Of a stretch of DNA of 64,000 nt, positions 17,699 through 26,941 are shown one piece after another; position 1 is the stretch's first letter; each line of letters opens with the position of its first letter. Below the pieces are notes generated by a model. The model did no database searches. It was not told where the DNA came from and saw only the letters and a program-made list of their open reading frames with translations. The translations under genes and the position numbers were made by a program. Location: the NCBI RefSeq assembly GCF_025148635.1, contig NZ_CP102269.1, positions 2,914,001-2,978,000 on the forward strand, given 5' to 3'. This DNA comes from Butyricimonas virosa. Its GTDB lineage: Bacteria; Bacteroidota; Bacteroidia; Bacteroidales; Marinifilaceae.

Positions 17699-18874
17699 AT
17701 GAAGTATAACGAGAAAGATATAGAGTTTGCTAATCAGATTCTTACACGTCGAAATAAATTAGATAACGAGTTAGTTGAGGCTTGGATGAGTAATCCGTTG
17801 CACGTGGAGATGTTGAAGGAATTCGTTGCCATTCGGGAGGAATACACGAACTGGGATTTTGAGATAATAAAAGGTGAAGAGCGGGAGCGTTTACAGCGAG
17901 CCATTACTCGAAAGAAAAAACGTCAATTGGTTATGCGTTGGTCAGTGGCGGCATCCGTCATATTGTGTGTTGCGTTAAGTGCATTGTACTTGTGGAATGA
18001 TTCCGATTGGTTTTTTGAACAAAAATTTCCTCAACAGGCCAATTGGGAGCAAGGTAAATTAGCTGAAGTTGAATTGATTTTGGCAGATGGAAAACGTGTT
18101 CCGTTAGGTGGTTCCGGGCGGCAAATTCAAGATCATGGAGTATTCGGTATTAAAGATGATTCTTTACAGGGGTTGACTTACGTGCAGGCAAAAGCGTTGG
18201 ATGAAAAGGTGACGGTGGTTTTATACAACACGCTGAAAGTTCCGACGGGCGGTTTTTATCAATTAGAACTAAGTGATGGAACACGGGTTTGGTTGAATGC
18301 CGAATCGGAATTACGGTTTCCTGTACAATTCGGTACTGGGGAACGGGAGGTGTATTTAAAGGGAGAGGCATATTTTGATGTGCGGAAAGATGTAACCCGT
18401 CGTTTTATCGTTCATCTGAAAGAGTCGAATGTGACCGTGCTGGGAACTTCGTTTAATATCAAGGCGTATGGGGATGAGGATTATATATATACTACCTTGG
18501 TGGAGGGGAAAGTGCGGTTTACTTCGGAGAAAGAGCATGAAGAGGTAACTTTGCGACCGGGGATGCAAAGTGTTTTGAACTTGAAATCGGGTAAAACAGA
18601 ATTGAAGGAGGTGGAAGTCGAGCAATTCACGGCTTGGCGACAGGGACGTTTTGTTTTCCCTTCTACTACTTTAGGGGATTTGATGTGTCAGTTGAAACGT
18701 TGGTATGATATTGATGTAGTTTATTTGTCCCCGGAGGCGAAAGGGTATGAATTCCGGGGAGCGATTAACCGGGATATGGATTTGAAAAACGTGTTGGCTA
18801 TCGTGGAGAAGACAAGTAATGTTGTTTTTGATATAAATGGACGAACAATAAAAGTGACAATAAAAAATGAATAG
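17699..18874 (+). CDS. FecR-family anti-sigma factor (locus 2)
   Basis: A 391-residue single-pass regulator: cytoplasmic sigma-binding part (1-80), transmembrane helix MRWSVAASVILCVALSALYLW, periplasmic FecR domain (GGFYQLELSDGTRVWLNAESEL, VYLKGEAYFDVRKD, VLGTSFNIKAYGDED), and DUF4974 C-terminal domain (FVFPSTTLGDLMCQLKRWYDIDVVYL to IKVTIKNE). The N-terminus (MKYNEKDIEFANQIL) closely follows that of the locus 1 FecR (MGYTDEDIEFANLIL), in keeping with the related sigma pair. It should hold the locus 2 sigma inactive until SusC reports ligand through its STN domain. Confidence 0.94.
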   Translation: MKYNEKDIEFANQILTRRNKLDNELVEAWMSNPLHVEMLKEFVAIREEYTNWDFEIIKGEERERLQRAITRKKKRQLVMRWSVAASVILCVALSALYLWNDSDWFFEQKFPQQANWEQGKLAEVELILADGKRVPLGGSGRQIQDHGVFGIKDDSLQGLTYVQAKALDEKVTVVLYNTLKVPTGGFYQLELSDGTRVWLNAESELRFPVQFGTGEREVYLKGEAYFDVRKDVTRRFIVHLKESNVTVLGTSFNIKAYGDEDYIYTTLVEGKVRFTSEKEHEEVTLRPGMQSVLNLKSGKTELKEVEVEQFTAWRQGRFVFPSTTLGDLMCQLKRWYDIDVVYLSPEAKGYEFRGAINRDMDLKNVLAIVEKTSNVVFDINGRTIKVTIKNE

Positions 18875-18927
18875 GAGAAGAAACGAGGATTGCCGTCAAC
18901 AACCCCCGTCTGATTCTCCCAAAGAGA
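18874..18927 (+). promoter_or_regulatory. Hairpin leader before locus 2 susC
   Basis: GGAGAA (18874-18879) pairs with TTCTCC (18914-18919), with an imperfect inner ACGAGG / CCCCGT stem. The large loop contains CCGTCAAC, close to the CGTCAA loop of locus 1. A small TCTC-CCAAA-GAGA hairpin (18915-18927) overlaps the right arm, so the two structures could be alternatives. The element begins at the FecR stop codon. Confidence 0.42.
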
Positions 18928-18957
18928 ACCTCAATAATTAATTTGAAATTCAAAGTT

Positions 18958-21900
18958 ATGAAAAAAAAGTTTAGTTTGTGCCATTTCGGTACATACAGGG
19001 GATTTTTTAACCTATTTCATGGAGTGAGGGTTATGATATTCCTGATGCTGGTAGGGTTAACCCACGTGTCGGCAACGGCTTCCAGTCAGAATGCGGTCAT
19101 TAGTCTGAAATTAAAAGATGTCAGCTTGGAAGAGGCCGTCCGAAGTGCGGAAAAACAATTAAAACAGGATTTCTTTTTTAATAAACAGGAGATTGATGTG
19201 AATAAGAAAGTGTCCGTTGATCTGGAGAATGCCTCGGTAGCCGATTTCGTTCGTTTGGTATTCGGACAGAATTTCGGATACGAATTGGTCGATAACGTGA
19301 TTGTTGTTTCCCGGAAACCGGCAACACAGGTAAACGTGAAATCCGTGGAGATCTCGGGTAAAGTGGTGGACAAGGACAACGCTCCGCTACCGGGGGTAAC
19401 CGTGCTGGTGAAAGGTACCAGTTTGGGTACGGCCACGGATATAAACGGAACCTATAAATTGTCTATCCCGGATCAACAGTCGATCGTGTTGGAATTCTCG
19501 TTTGTCGGGATGAAAACAAAAACGGTGACTTACACGGGGCAGAAGGAGATCAACGTGGTGTTGGAAGAGGATGTGAGTGAAATGGAAGAGGTGGTTGTGA
19601 CCGGTTACCAGAAGATTGAACGTCGTAAGTTGACGTCTTCAATTACTACGGTGGATATGGACCGTTTGCGTATGGTGAATCAGCCGAGTATTGATAAATT
19701 ATTACAAGGACAGGTACCGGGAATGACCATCGTGAGTACTTCAGGGGCTCCGGGAGCCGTTCCACAAATACGAATTCGGGGAACCTCCACGATTAGTGGT
19801 AACGTTCAGCCGTTATGGGTGGTTGACGGAATTATTCTTGAAGATCCGGTGGATGCCAATGTCGATGATCTTCTGAACAATAGAAATTTGATCGCATCCG
19901 GTATCGGGGGCGTGAACGTGGATGATATTGAATCGATCAACGTTTTGAAAGATGCCGCAGCAACAGCTATTTACGGTACACGAGCAGCCAATGGTGTTAT
20001 CGTGATTACTTCTAAAAAGGGTACGGCCGGTAAAACTCGGGTAACTTACAATGGAAGTATCACGATGGGTATGCGTCCGAAATTGAAAGATGCTTACATG
20101 ATGAATTCAAAAGACCGTATTGATGTGAATATGGAGATGTTAGCGCAAGGTTTGTTAAAGGCTTCTTCCAACGGGGCCGGGCAATATGGAACGGTTTCCG
20201 ATTTCGAGCGTTATTTTATAGACGTGCATGATCATAAAATGACTTGGGAGCAGTTTCAAGATAGAGTGAATCAGTTGGAAACGGTGAATACCGATTGGTT
20301 TAAGTATCTTTTCCGGAATTCGATAACTCATCGCCACAGTATTAGTATTTCTGGGGGATCGGAAAACACGACGTTCTATCTTTCCGGTAGTTATATGGAT
20401 GAGCAGGCAACTGCCAAAAGTGTGGGAATGGATACTTACACGATGGCGGCAAAGGTGTTCACCAAGTTAAGACATAATTTACGTATCGGGGGAATGTTGG
20501 ACGTGAATATGCGTAACAACAAGAGTTTCTTCGCTTCCGATTCACGTGAGAATCCCTACGAATGGGCGATCTACACGACCCGGGCTCATAATGCCTATGA
20601 CGAGAATGGTGATTTCAATTATATGTATTATAATGATCTGAAATTTAATTTTCTGGAAAACAGGGAACAAAGTTGGAGAAAATCCAAGAGTTTTGGGTTG
20701 AAGGGAACCGTAGACATCGAGTGGAAGATATTGCCGGATCTGACTTTCACCAGTTTGTTCTCGTTCTCGAAATCAAACACGACCGACGTGGACGTGGCAA
20801 CCGAGGATAGTTATTTTGTGCGTGCCCGTCAAAAGGATATGCAGGATAACACCACTTTTGAGCCGGTATGGCACGATGGTGGATACCGCCAGAGCAAAGG
20901 AACGAATAATAGTTCCATCACATTCCGTAACCAGATATCTTATATGCCGGTTATCAATGAAGATCACCGTTTTGACGTGATGGTAGGCCAGGAAATACGA
21001 ACTTCTAAATATGAAGAGGAGAAAATCCAAATTTATGGTTACGCTCACGATCGGGGGCATCAACAAATTCTACAATTGGATTTGATGGCTAAATTAGGCG
21101 TTCCTTACTGGACGGAAAGTATGAATGAAACGGCTGCCGTTTCTTGGTTTGGAGTGGCCGGTTACACGTATAAGAATCGTTACACGGTGAGTTTCAATGC
21201 CCGTACGGATGGTTCTAATCGTTTTGGATTGAAAACGAATGACCTTTTCCAGCCGCTTTGGTCGGTCGGGTTTAATTACCAGGTGAAAGAGGAAAATTTT
21301 TTGAAAGATGTGCAGTGGTTGACCTATCTAACGCTGAAAGGTTCTTACGGAAGCCAGGGAAACGTGGCAGATGCTTATTCAGATTTGGTAGCTAAAGTTG
21401 GTACTATTGATGCAATTAAGAAAGAGAATTATTTGGTTATTGATGCTCCGAAAAATCCCAATTTGAAATGGGAGAAGAATTATTCTACCAATCTGGCTTT
21501 GGAGTTCGGACTCTTTAATCGTAGAATTGCCGGAACATTGGAATACTACTATAAGAAAGGTGTCGATTTGCTTGGAAAAAAACAAGTGTCTTTAGTTTCC
21601 GGGTTCCCGTCAGTTTCTGTAAACTGGGCATCCATGAAGAATACCGGTTGGGAGTTCTCGTTAAACACGATTAATATAGACACTCATGGCTTCCGCTGGA
21701 CTTCTAATTTCAACTTCGGTTATAATTACAACGAGATTCTGGATGTTTATTCAACGCCTACGTATGGCTCCATGACAAATGCCCAACGGACGGATTACGC
21801 TTCGGCTGCAATCGTGGGTAAACCGATTAACGGGTTATGGTCTTATAAATATGCGGGATTGAACGAGGAGGGACGTGCCCAGTTCTATAACGAAAAAGGG

Positions 21901-22530
21901 GAAAAGGTTCTGAAAGGGATGAATAATATTGAAGGGTTGGTGTATTCCGGTACAACAATGCCTTTAGTGCAAGGTGGTTTTACCAACACGTTCATGTATA
22001 AAAATGTGACATTGTCAGTATTGTTGGTTGGAAACTTCGGAAACGTGATTCGTTTGAGAAATATGACGGATGGGCAAGCATTTGCTTACCCGGCAGCAAC
22101 ACAGAATATGTCTAAAGAATGGGCCTCTAGGTGGAGAAAACCGGGAGACGAGGCTTTCACGGATATTCCGAGACTGGAGGCGAACGAGTTTGATGATGCC
22201 GTTTTCTATCCTTACCCGTCAAACGGAACGATGTATAATAATAGTGACCTGAGAACCGTGAAGGGGGATTTCGTGCGGTTGCAGAATATATCCTTGAGTT
22301 ATGACTTGAATCTGAAAAAATTACGGGATTTGGGAATTCAAAACATTCGTTTTATGTTGCAAGGGAATAACCTGCACGTGTGGAAAAATTCGAAGTTGAA
22401 AGGACAAGATCCTGAGGCAACGGGAGCTATCATGAAATATGGGTCAACGAGTAGTGCCAATGTTTCTTTCGGGAACACGTATCTGCCTTTATCTCGTACT
22501 TACTCGTTTTCGCTATCTGTACAATTTTAA
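18958..22530 (+). CDS. SusC/RagA-family TonB-linked outer-membrane channel with STN domain (locus 2)
   Basis: A 1190-residue receptor. ATG 18958 (MKKKFSLCHF) is preferred to the upstream TTG at 18943. Long signal region to about residue 43, STN domain (ISLKLKDVSLEEAVRSAEKQL), carboxypeptidase-D regulatory-like repeat (PGVTVLVKGTSLGTATDINGTYKL), plug (EEVVVTGYQKIERRKLTSSI; DKLLQGQVPGM; AATAIYGTRAANGVIVITSKKG), and barrel ending SFSLSVQF. The plug form with LLQGQVPGM and the length match the locus 4 SusC and differ from loci 1 and 3, defining the second locus type. Codons are more G/C-rich throughout than in loci 1 and 3. The stop overlaps the possible ATG 22530 of SusD. Confidence 0.96.
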   Translation: MKKKFSLCHFGTYRGFFNLFHGVRVMIFLMLVGLTHVSATASSQNAVISLKLKDVSLEEAVRSAEKQLKQDFFFNKQEIDVNKKVSVDLENASVADFVRLVFGQNFGYELVDNVIVVSRKPATQVNVKSVEISGKVVDKDNAPLPGVTVLVKGTSLGTATDINGTYKLSIPDQQSIVLEFSFVGMKTKTVTYTGQKEINVVLEEDVSEMEEVVVTGYQKIERRKLTSSITTVDMDRLRMVNQPSIDKLLQGQVPGMTIVSTSGAPGAVPQIRIRGTSTISGNVQPLWVVDGIILEDPVDANVDDLLNNRNLIASGIGGVNVDDIESINVLKDAAATAIYGTRAANGVIVITSKKGTAGKTRVTYNGSITMGMRPKLKDAYMMNSKDRIDVNMEMLAQGLLKASSNGAGQYGTVSDFERYFIDVHDHKMTWEQFQDRVNQLETVNTDWFKYLFRNSITHRHSISISGGSENTTFYLSGSYMDEQATAKSVGMDTYTMAAKVFTKLRHNLRIGGMLDVNMRNNKSFFASDSRENPYEWAIYTTRAHNAYDENGDFNYMYYNDLKFNFLENREQSWRKSKSFGLKGTVDIEWKILPDLTFTSLFSFSKSNTTDVDVATEDSYFVRARQKDMQDNTTFEPVWHDGGYRQSKGTNNSSITFRNQISYMPVINEDHRFDVMVGQEIRTSKYEEEKIQIYGYAHDRGHQQILQLDLMAKLGVPYWTESMNETAAVSWFGVAGYTYKNRYTVSFNARTDGSNRFGLKTNDLFQPLWSVGFNYQVKEENFLKDVQWLTYLTLKGSYGSQGNVADAYSDLVAKVGTIDAIKKENYLVIDAPKNPNLKWEKNYSTNLALEFGLFNRRIAGTLEYYYKKGVDLLGKKQVSLVSGFPSVSVNWASMKNTGWEFSLNTINIDTHGFRWTSNFNFGYNYNEILDVYSTPTYGSMTNAQRTDYASAAIVGKPINGLWSYKYAGLNEEGRAQFYNEKGEKVLKGMNNIEGLVYSGTTMPLVQGGFTNTFMYKNVTLSVLLVGNFGNVIRLRNMTDGQAFAYPAATQNMSKEWASRWRKPGDEAFTDIPRLEANEFDDAVFYPYPSNGTMYNNSDLRTVKGDFVRLQNISLSYDLNLKKLRDLGIQNIRFMLQGNNLHVWKNSKLKGQDPEATGAIMKYGSTSSANVSFGNTYLPLSRTYSFSLSVQF

Positions 22531-22541
22531 TGTTATTGATT

Positions 22542-23990
22542 ATGAAAAAGATATTTTATACTCACGTGTTGATACTACTTACGTTGTTCTGTAGTTGTGA
22601 TTTGCTGGATATAAAACCGGTGAACAGTATGTTGCCGGTTAGCGTGGAGGATTTCGAATCCGTTTTGTTGGGGGGGTATCCCCGTTCGGATTTCTTTATT
22701 AATACCGATCTGGCTACGGATAACGTGTATGCGAATCTAAATGCCACTTCTGCGGTAACAAAATCTTATGAACCATGGTTTGTTTGGGCGGCTACGCATC
22801 AGTATAACGGGGCCGAGGATGGTTATTGGAAACAGTTGTATCAATCTATATTTTACGCGAACACGGTTCTGGATGAATTTGCCGGGAAAACACCTTCTGC
22901 CGAAGAAAAGAATTTGTTTGAAACGGTACGAGGTGAGGCTTATGCTTTGCGGGCCTATTGTTATTTTTATTTGGTGAATTATTATGCTGAGAATTATGCA
23001 ACCGAGAACATGGAAAAGCCGGGAGTCCCGATGCCATTGAGCGCCAAGGATGTGCATCAGAATACCCAGAATAACGTTCGGATTCCGGTCGGTAAAGTGT
23101 GGGAACAGATTGAGAAAGACTTAGAGGAAGCGTCTAAAGATCTACAAGGTAAGGAAAGTAAAAGTAAGTATCGTTTTGATTATATCTCTTTGCAGGCTTT
23201 TAAAGCACGGGTTTATTTGTTCATGAACAAGTATGAAGAGGCTATTGAGGCGGCTTCATACGTTATTGATGCCAAGGCTTTGTTTGATATGAACGAGATT
23301 CAAGCTTACTTGGACGGGTTAGATAAAATTTCGAATGCATTCAGTTACACGTATGGGTTCATAGATACGGATTACCGGAATGAAGTGTTGTTTTTCGTGG
23401 GGGGTAAAGCGAATGGAAATCCTTATTACTATTACAAAACTCGCTTTAAACCGGCAGAAGAATTGCTGAATCTCTGCAAGCGTGATCCGAATGTGGTGGA
23501 TTACAGGCGATATATTTTCGAATCGAATGCAGATCCGGAGAGTGCGGATTACGTGGAACAGGGACCGACCGTGTACCGGATGTTTGCCACTCAGCAAAGT
23601 GATTGTTATTATATCGGTTTGAAATTAAGTGAGGCTTATGTAACTCGTGCGGAAGCGTATGTCCGGACAGGAGAAAAGGATTTGGCCATTGCCGATTTGA
23701 ATCGTCTTTTGGTGACTCGTACCAAGAGTGATGACTATGTTGAGTTGGATAAAGCCGATTTCACGGATGAAACCGCTTTGCAACGCGTATTGGAAGAACG
23801 CCGTGTGGAGTTGGCGTTTGATGCGGGAATGCGTTGGCTTGATTTAAGAAGATTGGGAAAACCGATGCTTCAACATGCATACGAGAACGGACAGGTATAC
23901 ACGTTGGAGCAGGGGGATTTGCGTTACGTGCTTCAAATTCCGGAATCGGAACAATTGAATAGTCCTGATATGCCGTTGAATCCTAGATAA
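22542..23990 (+). CDS. RagB/SusD family lipoprotein (locus 2)
   Basis: About 482 residues. ATG 22542 (MKKIFYTHVLILLTLFCSC) is chosen over ATG 22530, which overlaps the SusC stop; both are in frame. The acylated cysteine would be Cys19, followed by DLLDIKPVNS. Family blocks: RGEAYALRAYCYFYLVNYYAE, GVPMPL, LSEAYVTRAEAYVRTG, and the near-terminal ERRVELAFDAGMRWLDLRRLGKP, which is typical of the SusD subgroup found with this SusC type (also ERRFELCFEQHRWFDLRRW in locus 4). It forms the lid of the locus 2 transporter. Confidence 0.95.
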   Translation: MKKIFYTHVLILLTLFCSCDLLDIKPVNSMLPVSVEDFESVLLGGYPRSDFFINTDLATDNVYANLNATSAVTKSYEPWFVWAATHQYNGAEDGYWKQLYQSIFYANTVLDEFAGKTPSAEEKNLFETVRGEAYALRAYCYFYLVNYYAENYATENMEKPGVPMPLSAKDVHQNTQNNVRIPVGKVWEQIEKDLEEASKDLQGKESKSKYRFDYISLQAFKARVYLFMNKYEEAIEAASYVIDAKALFDMNEIQAYLDGLDKISNAFSYTYGFIDTDYRNEVLFFVGGKANGNPYYYYKTRFKPAEELLNLCKRDPNVVDYRRYIFESNADPESADYVEQGPTVYRMFATQQSDCYYIGLKLSEAYVTRAEAYVRTGEKDLAIADLNRLLVTRTKSDDYVELDKADFTDETALQRVLEERRVELAFDAGMRWLDLRRLGKPMLQHAYENGQVYTLEQGDLRYVLQIPESEQLNSPDMPLNPR

Positions 23991-24024
23991 ACGATTGGTT
24001 TTAAATTTATAAATGTAGAATATC

Positions 24025-25038
24025 ATGATAAAATCAAGAATTATATATTTGCTGCTGACCGCTCTTGTGTTATTATTGAGTAGCTGTGACAAGGAGAGTA
24101 AATTGTCGCCGACAGAAGATTTGGGGATTGTCGATATGTTTTCCCCGGATGAGAACGCTGATCCTCGGGTAAAAACGATGTATAATGATTATGGGGTTTG
24201 GGTTCGTACTTATTTTAGCAGTATTGATGAATTGACAAATGCAATTTTAGCTCAAGATGCCCTTGTTGCCATGCGGGGAGCGGAGAATTTGGAAGAGGAA
24301 AAAGTTCCGGAAGTATTGAATTATTCAGAAGCGTTGTTGAGTAATGTATCGGAACAGTATTCCAAATCGTTTTTCCCGTTGGAATTTTTCTACGTGAAAC
24401 AATACGGATCGCTTTATTGGATTTATCCGGTGAAAGCGTTGGGGCGTAGTCGTTTAATTTTGATGTGGCCTAATACCACGGATGGTGCCATTCCGGTGAC
24501 AGATCCGGTAAATCATTATTACCAGGATTCCGTGTTGGCTTCGGAAGTGTGGCGGAAGTTGGGGTCTATGATTGTTGCCCGTATGGAGGAACCCCTGAAA
24601 GAATTCGTGGCTGGGGGAAAGGCTTATGATGATGGAGAAGCGTACGAAAAACTAGGGAATGAATATGACAAGGACGAAAAAGCGTGGAAAGAAGAAAATC
24701 CGGATGCGGATGATGAAGATGAGGAGGAGGTGAACCGTCGTCCCTACGTGATCAAATACAAGAATGCCGTGGCTGAACTATGTCGAAACGGGGGATATAT
24801 TACCGGGGGAAGTTCTCGTTCTTTCGAGGGGGATTTTTCGGAATGGTTGCGTTTACTTGTGATGGAGTCGTACGAGAATATTAAGAAGGATTACTTGGAT
24901 AACAGTAAACCCCGGGCATTGAAATACGAGATCTTGATTAAATATTTCAAAGAATATGGTTGGGATATTCAAGCAGCCGGGAATAAGTACCGGACGGAGT
25001 TCAACAAGTACAAGGCTTCGTTGCCTTCCGGAGATTAA
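24025..25038 (+). CDS. Lipoprotein resembling Mx1-type zinc metallopeptidases, catalytic motif missing
   Basis: A 337-residue lipoprotein (lipobox LSSC, Cys21). The order of features recalls the putative zinc-binding metallopeptidase (Peptidase_Mx1) lipoproteins common in SusC/D loci: an early segment around DYGVWVRTYF, a middle helix where HExxH would be expected (here SEVWRKLGSMIV, no His pair), a P-then-F segment (EEPLKEFVAGGKAYDDG), a G-then-D/E-F segment (GGYITGGSSRSFEGDFSEW) and a final helix KYEILIKYFKEYGWDI. A very acidic insert (EENPDADDEDEEEV) precedes RRPYV. No zinc site is visible, so it may be a binding protein derived from a peptidase. The family assignment is inference; the locus 4 gene at 49830 looks like its counterpart. 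Confidence 0.5.
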   Translation: MIKSRIIYLLLTALVLLLSSCDKESKLSPTEDLGIVDMFSPDENADPRVKTMYNDYGVWVRTYFSSIDELTNAILAQDALVAMRGAENLEEEKVPEVLNYSEALLSNVSEQYSKSFFPLEFFYVKQYGSLYWIYPVKALGRSRLILMWPNTTDGAIPVTDPVNHYYQDSVLASEVWRKLGSMIVARMEEPLKEFVAGGKAYDDGEAYEKLGNEYDKDEKAWKEENPDADDEDEEEVNRRPYVIKYKNAVAELCRNGGYITGGSSRSFEGDFSEWLRLLVMESYENIKKDYLDNSKPRALKYEILIKYFKEYGWDIQAAGNKYRTEFNKYKASLPSGD

Positions 25039-25056
25039 TGCGTTAGTTTTCAGTGA

Positions 25057-26151
25057 ATGAAAAGAATAATTTTAATGTTGTTGTGTTGTTTGTCCCTCAC
25101 CTTACTGCGGGCGCAAGAGGGGGTAAGATTCGAATCGCTTACTTTCAAGGAGGCCTTGGAGAAAGCGAAAAAAGAAAATCGGTGGATTTTCTTGGATGCT
25201 TACACTTCTTGGTGTGGTCCCTGTAAGTTGATGGCAGAACAAGTTTTTACGCGAGCGAAAGCGGGGGAGTTTTTTAACTCCCGCTTCGTGAACGTGAAAT
25301 ATGACATGGAGAAGGGGGAAGGGCCGGAACTGGCTAAAAAGCTTGGTATCGGGGCGTACCCGACATTCGTGTTGATTCGGCCGGATGGCGTGGTCCATGA
25401 TAAGTTGGTTGGAGGAGCGGATGTTGATGGAATTATTCAACGGGTGGAACATTCCATGAAACAGACGGAGACCGTGGGGACATTAGCTGTCCGTTATGAT
25501 CAAGGCGAGCGGGATAAGGAATTTTTGTTGAAATATTTACGGGCCTTGTCGGATGCGAGTGAGGTCCGCCGATTGAGAGAGGTTGCCGGAATTTTATCCG
25601 GGCAGTTGACGGATATTGAGAAGATTGATTCTGCGTGTTGGATTTTGTTTGATAATAATGATTTGGCTCCGTTTAACTCTGCAAACTATCGTTTTTTACT
25701 GGAACACAGGAAGCAATTTAGTCAACGGGTGGGACTGGAAAAGGTGGACCGACGTTTAGGGATGCTCTATGCGGGTGTTTTGTCATCCATTGTTTGGGGA
25801 CGTGACACGAAAACGACACTTGCTGATGTACAGGAGATCGGGAAAGTGATCCGGACGTTGAAAACGGATGATAAAAAACGATTGTTGGCGTACGTGAACT
25901 TAGCCAACGCTTACAAGGAAAAGAATACCGGAGAATTATTGAAGCTCGTTAAGAAGGTATTTCCCGTTTTCTCTGATGCTGACGTGATGCTGATGGTGAT
26001 GCCCGTATCGGTTTATTTCCGTACCCAAGAGAATAAAGCGGCATTGAAAGAGTTTATTCAGGTGGGGAGGGGAATTATTCCCAATTTGAAAATACAGGAA
26101 AATATAAACTACGTGACCTATTATTTTGACGAACTGGAAAAGCAGATGTAG
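25057..26151 (+). CDS. Thioredoxin-family exported protein (locus 2)
   Basis: A 364-residue protein with signal peptide MKRIILMLLCCLSLTLLRAQ. The thioredoxin domain comes first (residues about 25-130), unlike the TlpA proteins of loci 0 and 1 where it is last. The active site SWCGPCK places redox cysteines at 53 and 56 and the cis-Pro loop is IGAYPTFVLIRPDG. The C-terminal ~230 residues are helical (ACWILFDNNDLAPFNSANYRFLLEHRKQFSQRVG) and correspond by eye to the whole of the stand-alone protein at 54690. It ends locus 2 and is followed by a terminator at 26191. Inferred role: disulfide reduction linked to the locus 2 cargo. Confidence 0.88.
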   Translation: MKRIILMLLCCLSLTLLRAQEGVRFESLTFKEALEKAKKENRWIFLDAYTSWCGPCKLMAEQVFTRAKAGEFFNSRFVNVKYDMEKGEGPELAKKLGIGAYPTFVLIRPDGVVHDKLVGGADVDGIIQRVEHSMKQTETVGTLAVRYDQGERDKEFLLKYLRALSDASEVRRLREVAGILSGQLTDIEKIDSACWILFDNNDLAPFNSANYRFLLEHRKQFSQRVGLEKVDRRLGMLYAGVLSSIVWGRDTKTTLADVQEIGKVIRTLKTDDKKRLLAYVNLANAYKEKNTGELLKLVKKVFPVFSDADVMLMVMPVSVYFRTQENKAALKEFIQVGRGIIPNLKIQENINYVTYYFDELEKQM

Positions 26152-26190
26152 GGTTGAATGTTGCTTTTTGGATGCACCGTGTGGTGGGTG

Positions 26191-26221
26191 AGTGGTCCGG
26201 GATGCCCCGGATCACTTTTTT
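26191..26221 (+). terminator. Rho-independent terminator ending locus 2
   Basis: AGTGGTCCGGG (26191-26201) pairs with CCCGGATCACT (26206-26216; one G-T pair), followed by a T-run. Good GC-rich stem. Confidence 0.85.
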
Positions 26222-26941
26222 CATGTCCGGGGGTAAGGAGTAGTCTTTTACCATTTGAGAAATAACAAGTGCTGGTACGGTATATTAAAAAAAGCTGTTT
26301 AAGTCTTGGTTACGTGGGGATATAGATAGAAACAGGGGGAACTCTTGGGATACATGGTGGTGATAAAGACGACATAAGTCATTCGTGTCTCGTCTTTATC
26401 TTGTCTTTAAGGGACTTACCGGGTATGATAACGGTTGTTTGTGGGTTGGAAATGTCCGTGTCCGGAGTGGAGGTGAATATTTAGGGAATCAACTTGTTTA
26501 AGTGCAAGTATTGTTATAATCAATAGTATAGCTTACATCTTGACGTTATGTCGTCCTTATCCTGTCGTTAAAATGGGCTTCTATAAGAACGAAGGGATAA
26601 CGAAGGTGGATGGGAGGGATGATGGTAGGATATAAGCTTTGGTAGGGAGAAAGGCGAAGGTTGGATAGAGGTGAGTGTTTTCAAGGCGGTATATGAAAAA
26701 TGGTGATAAGTGGTTGGTTCGTTTGAATTATTTTATATTTTTGAAGATCAATAAATGAACGTTTAATGCATTTTAAAATTGCATGGACTAGGCAAATTGT
26801 TAAATATGATAATTCTCTAGTGTCGAGATAGATGAAAGATATGAAATCATTGGCTGACAACCAATATTTCTATATTGAGAAAACTTTATTAAACGTTCGT
26901 TTATTGCTTGGTAAATTGTATATCAATTAAAACGTAAGAAG
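26222..26941. other. 720-bp non-coding gap with several inverted and direct repeats
   Basis: No plausible gene on either strand. GATAAAGACGA (26362-26372) and TCGTCTTTATC (26390-26400) form a perfect 11-bp inverted repeat with a 17-nt loop. A 19-nt degenerate direct repeat, CGTC(T/C)TTATC(T/C)TGTC, lies at 26391-26409 and 26552-26570. A long inverted repeat at 26749-26906 is listed separately. No clear TAnnTTTG promoter is seen for the sigma gene at 26942. Confidence 0.6.
26749..26906. repeat. 158-bp element bounded by 19-bp inverted repeats, upstream of locus 3 sigma
   Basis: CAATAAATGAACGTTTAAT (26749-26767) and its inverted copy ATTAAACGTTCGTTTATTG (26888-26906) match at 18 of 19 positions. 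The interior holds TGCATTTTAAAATTGCA and ATTGG...CCAAT palindromes and no reading frame. The right arm ends 36 bp before the sigma start, so it may be an operator pair or a MITE-like insertion. Confidence 0.55.

Noticed and set aside
26362..26570. CRISPR-like array
   Set aside because: Only two degenerate 19-nt copies with unequal context, no further units and no cas genes.
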